NCBI RefSeq assembly: GCF_041080815.1
Contig: NZ_CP160205.1
Location: forward strand, 3,410,001-3,474,000
DNA: 64,000 bases
Source of the DNA: Mucilaginibacter yixingensis
GTDB taxonomy: Bacteria; Bacteroidota; Bacteroidia; Sphingobacteriales; Sphingobacteriaceae
Reading direction: 5' to 3'
This document shows, piece after piece, positions 61,047 through 64,000 of the stretch. The position numbers were made by a program, and so were the translations under genes. The notes beneath the pieces are model-generated. The model did no database searches and was not told the DNA's origin. It saw only the letters and a list, made by a program, of their open reading frames with translations. The stretch's first letter is position 1; every line of letters begins with the position of its first letter.

Positions 61047-62726
61047 ATGGAAAATAAAACCATATCCCGTACGCTTCGCCTGTTTTCACAACTGATGGAA
61101 CTGCATGAGGTTAATCAGTTCAAAATACGATCTGTTGCCAATGCGGCTTTCAAGGTTGATAAACTGCCTTTTAAACTTGCCGGTAAAACCACGGCCGAAA
61201 TGGAAAAGATTGACGGCGTGGGCAAAAGCCTGGCCGGAAAAATAACCGAACTGCTGGAAACCGGCGCTATTGCCGAAATGCAGGATCTGCGGCATAATAC
61301 CCCAGAAGGTGTAATTGAAATGCTACATATTAAAGGCATCGGCCCGAAAAAGATTGGCATTATTTGGCATGAACTAGGCATTGAAACCATTGGTGAGCTG
61401 TATTATGCCTGTAACGAAAACCGACTTATCGAAGCCAAAGGCTTCGGACTAAAAACGCAGGAGGAAATTGCTAAGGCCATTGATTTTCGCATGGCTGGTA
61501 ATGGCAAGTTTCTATACGCACAGATAGAAGATCAGGCCGGGGTAGTCATCCAGCTCATTCGCGATACTTTGCCTGGGGCGTTGGTAGAATTTGCCGGCGA
61601 CTATCGTCGCGGCTGTGAAGTGATTAGCGAGTTGAGCGTTGTTATCGGCAGTCGCGATCCGGATATCGCCATGCAAGCTTTGCAGCAACTGGATGTCATC
61701 AAAAACATTAATGTCGATCATCACCACATTAACGGCGAACTGGATAGCGGATTAATGATTGACCTGATCTGTGTTTCTAAAGCAGATTATTTTAAAACAC
61801 TATTCCTGCAAACGGGTAATGACCAGCATGTTGATGCTATATTAGAGCGCATTGCAGGGCCACTGGATTCGCCTACCAGCGAGCAGATTATCTATCAGAA
61901 AGCCGGCCTGGAATACCTTGCACCTGAACTTCGCGAGGGCGATGCCTGGCTGGAAAAAGCGGAACAGAATACACTCCCCCATTTAATCACCCGCTTTGAT
62001 TTAAAAGGTACGCTGCACAACCACAGCACCTGGAGCGATGGCGTCAACACGCTGGAAGAAATGGCCCTGTACTGCCGTGATGAGATGAAACTGGAGTATC
62101 TGGGTATCTCAGATCACAGTAAAACTGCGGTTTATGCCAAGGGGTTGAGCATCGAGCGTGTGCTGCAACAGCATGAGGAAATTGACCATCTTAATAAGAA
62201 ACTCGAGAACTTCCATATTTTCAAGGGAATTGAGTCTGACATTTTGGGCGATGGCGCGTTAGATTATCCAGATGAGATTTTGGCCAGGTTTGATTTCATC
62301 GTGGCTTCTGTACACAGCAACCTTAAAATGAGCGAGGAAAAGGCTACAGCCCGGTTAATCAAAGCCATTGAAAACCCATACACCACCATGCTGGGGCACC
62401 CTACCGGCAGATTGCTATTGAGCCGCGCCGGCTACCCTATTGACTATAAGAAGGTGATTGATGCCTGTGCCGCCAACAATGTGGTCATTGAAGTGAACTC
62501 CAATCCGTTACGTTTGGATTTGGATTGGCGCTGGCACCAGTACGCCCTAGATAAAGGCGTGTGGCTATCCATCAACCCGGATGCCCACCGAAACGAAGGT
62601 TTCCACGATATGCAATTTGGCGTGCTGGTTGCCCGCAAAGGTGGTTTGAGTAAAGAGCGCTGCCTGAATGCCCAATCGCTGGCTGATATCAAAAACTTTT
62701 TTGAACAGCAAAAAGCCAAAAGATAA
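61047..62726 (+). CDS. PolX-family protein with degenerate polymerase site and intact PHP domain
   Basis: A 559-residue protein. The N-terminal helix-hairpin-helix region has IDGVGKSLAGKITELLETG and IKGIGPKKIG. The polymerase-like domain has FAGDYRRGCEVISELSVVIGS, where the two catalytic Asp of PolX (DxD) are Glu195 and Ser197; only the third, Asp239, remains. The C-terminal PHP domain is intact: GTLHNHSTWSDG, LGISDHSKTA, GIESDILGDG, ASVHSNLK, GHPTGRLL and NPDAHR. The protein may therefore act as a nuclease or phosphatase in repair, not as a polymerase. Confidence 0.9.
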   Translation: MENKTISRTLRLFSQLMELHEVNQFKIRSVANAAFKVDKLPFKLAGKTTAEMEKIDGVGKSLAGKITELLETGAIAEMQDLRHNTPEGVIEMLHIKGIGPKKIGIIWHELGIETIGELYYACNENRLIEAKGFGLKTQEEIAKAIDFRMAGNGKFLYAQIEDQAGVVIQLIRDTLPGALVEFAGDYRRGCEVISELSVVIGSRDPDIAMQALQQLDVIKNINVDHHHINGELDSGLMIDLICVSKADYFKTLFLQTGNDQHVDAILERIAGPLDSPTSEQIIYQKAGLEYLAPELREGDAWLEKAEQNTLPHLITRFDLKGTLHNHSTWSDGVNTLEEMALYCRDEMKLEYLGISDHSKTAVYAKGLSIERVLQQHEEIDHLNKKLENFHIFKGIESDILGDGALDYPDEILARFDFIVASVHSNLKMSEEKATARLIKAIENPYTTMLGHPTGRLLLSRAGYPIDYKKVIDACAANNVVIEVNSNPLRLDLDWRWHQYALDKGVWLSINPDAHRNEGFHDMQFGVLVARKGGLSKERCLNAQSLADIKNFFEQQKAKR

Positions 62727-62741
62727 GTCGATATTTACGAT

Positions 62742-63242
62742 ATGGACAAAACCATCAAAAAACACATTCAAGAGAAAATCAACAGTTTGGAGATTACCCA
62801 ACAGAACGTTGATTTCTGGAAGGCAGAAGGCCTGAAGGTAGTTTTTACCAATGGCGTTTTTGACCTGATACACCCCGGTCACATTACTTACCTGGCAGAT
62901 GCCGCCGCACAGGGCGATAAATTGGTAATTGGCCTCAACTCAGACAGCTCGGTAAAACGCCTGGGTAAAGGAGACGACAGACCAATTAACGACCAAAATG
63001 CCAGAGCTTTACTTTTAGCGGCGTTCTTTTTTGTTGATGCCGTGGTCATCTTTGATGAGGATACGCCACACAACCTCATCACCACCCTAATGCCAGATGT
63101 TTTGGCCAAAGGCGGTGATTATACCATTGATACTATTGTAGGCGCTAAAGAGGTAATGGCCAGCGGCGGTGAGGTAAAGGTGATTAGCTTTGTTGATGGA
63201 TTTTCGTCAACCGCTATTATTAAAAAAATAAGACAGCGTTAA
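62742..63242 (+). CDS. D-glycero-beta-D-manno-heptose 1-phosphate adenylyltransferase
   Basis: A 166-residue nucleotidyltransferase: VFTNGVFDLIHPGHITYLADAAAQGDKLVIGLNSDSSVKRLGKGDDRPINDQNARALLL. This is the stand-alone form of the HldE C-terminal domain (RfaE2). It makes ADP-heptose for the LPS core, consistent with the heptosyltransferase that starts at its stop codon (TAATG overlap). Confidence 0.93.
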   Translation: MDKTIKKHIQEKINSLEITQQNVDFWKAEGLKVVFTNGVFDLIHPGHITYLADAAAQGDKLVIGLNSDSSVKRLGKGDDRPINDQNARALLLAAFFFVDAVVIFDEDTPHNLITTLMPDVLAKGGDYTIDTIVGAKEVMASGGEVKVISFVDGFSSTAIIKKIRQR

Positions 63243-64000
63243 TGAAGATATTGGTTATTCGCTTTAGCTCTATGGGCGATATTATTTACACTACTCCCGT
63301 GGTGCGATGCCTGAAACAGCAACTGCCGGATGCCGAAATACACTTTTTAACCAAGCCCGCCTTTAAATACATTTACGATAATAATCCGCATCTGGATAAA
63401 CTGCTGCTGCTGCAACCCAAACTGGCAGACACGATAAAAGAGATCCAGGCTGAACATTACGACTACCTGATTGACCTGCACAGCAACCTGCGCACACGAA
63501 TCATCAAGTTGCGCACGGGCATAAAATCATCAACCTACAATAAAGAGCGTATTGGCAAATGGCTCACCCTCAAATTTAGGTTTAAGCTAATCAAGCCCAC
63601 ACATTTGGTAGATAGATACCTGCAAACCGTAAAGTTTTTAGGGGTAAAAAACGATAATCTACCTATTGATTATTATATCAAAAATCAATACCAGCTAACT
63701 GATCTGCTACCGGCATCGCATCAAAAATTTGTGGCATTTATTATTGGCGCCACCCATTTTACCAAGCGAATGCCTAATGAAAAAGTAATTAGCATCTGCC
63801 GTAAAATAAATAAACCAATTGTATTACTTGGCGGCAATGATGTAAAGGCCAATGCTGATGAAATAGCGGCAGCCCTTGGCCAACAGGCTTTTAATACCTG
63901 CGGTGTAACCACGCTCGATCAATCGGTATTCCTGGTTTCGCAAGCACAAAGTATCATTGGTTTTGACACCGGCCTCACCCACATTGCCGAAGCTTTTGAC
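63242..64000 (+). CDS. Glycosyltransferase family 9 (heptosyltransferase), 3' truncated by window
   Basis: The first 253 codons are visible, with no stop. The start MKILVIRFSSMGDIIYTTPVVRCLKQQLPDAEIHFLTKPAF is typical of ADP-heptose:LPS heptosyltransferases. Later DYLIDLHSNLRTRIIKL, IIGATHFTKRMP and IIGFDTGLTHIAEAFD match the family (the ADP-heptose binding D-T-G-x-x-H). It overlaps the previous stop by one base (TAATG). The heptose donor would come from the adjacent adenylyltransferase. Confidence 0.92.
   Translation, partial: MKILVIRFSSMGDIIYTTPVVRCLKQQLPDAEIHFLTKPAFKYIYDNNPHLDKLLLLQPKLADTIKEIQAEHYDYLIDLHSNLRTRIIKLRTGIKSSTYNKERIGKWLTLKFRFKLIKPTHLVDRYLQTVKFLGVKNDNLPIDYYIKNQYQLTDLLPASHQKFVAFIIGATHFTKRMPNEKVISICRKINKPIVLLGGNDVKANADEIAAALGQQAFNTCGVTTLDQSVFLVSQAQSIIGFDTGLTHIAEAFD

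Noticed and set aside
1..64000. tRNA or rRNA genes
   Set aside because: No cloverleaf or conserved rRNA segments were noticed in the intergenic regions; this was by eye only, and a covariance scan would be more certain.

Overview
The window looks like chromosomal DNA of a Bacteroidota bacterium, most likely family Sphingobacteriaceae and Mucilaginibacter-like. The genus is an inference from gene content only. The support is a type IX secretion (T9SS) type B C-terminal domain followed by a PorP/SprF gene, a Rho factor with a large disordered insert, several TAnnTTTG promoter boxes, few Shine-Dalgarno sequences, and a LytS/LytTR two-component pair. I see no rRNA, tRNA, CRISPR array, insertion sequence or prophage.

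Region 1 (1-13.2 kb) is a surface and secretion locus. It holds the start of a Tat-exported protein (minus strand), three tandem Tail_Collar proteins, a periplasmic-binding-protein-like gene with no signal peptide, a 2,938-residue modular adhesin ending in a T9SS type B domain, and its PorP/SprF partner. This is the best candidate here for an incompletely described system.

Region 2 (13.2-27 kb) holds stress and metabolic genes. These are a PAP2 phosphatase, an AraC-regulated DUF417/AhpD/SnoaL operon, serine-to-cysteine synthesis (cysE-cysM), a flavin/PNPOx-like protein, DoxX, DUF4468 and DUF1223 proteins, a LytTR regulator with its histidine kinase, Ohr with a secreted alpha/beta hydrolase, and an HxlR/SDR divergent pair. 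A 7-base motif (TTGTCCG) recurs as direct repeats exactly 21 bases apart upstream of several of these genes and suggests a shared regulon.

Region 3 (27-41 kb) is accessory. It has a lipoprotein plus large secreted protein of unknown function, a small AAA ATPase, a GlxA-type regulator, three SRPBCC proteins (one with an ArsR repressor and clear operators), a nucleotide cyclase with guanylate-cyclase-like specificity residues, a rhamnogalacturonan acetylesterase, two small related unknowns, an SDR, a penicillin acylase and two unknowns.

Region 4 (41.6-64 kb) is mostly core genes: an ABC ATPase, gatC, plsC, trpS, a deoxynucleoside kinase, kdsB, pyrG, yidC, an exonuclease/GIY-YIG protein, pyrF, rho, pssA, purS, an Hpt protein, folK, sppA, a PolX homologue with a degenerate polymerase site, hldE-C type heptose adenylyltransferase and the start of a heptosyltransferase. 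kdsB, the adenylyltransferase and the GT9 enzyme all serve lipopolysaccharide core synthesis.

Intergenic regions carry several families of dispersed inverted repeats and an octamer-phased microrepeat. Their arms vary together, so they look like maintained structures rather than random sequence.
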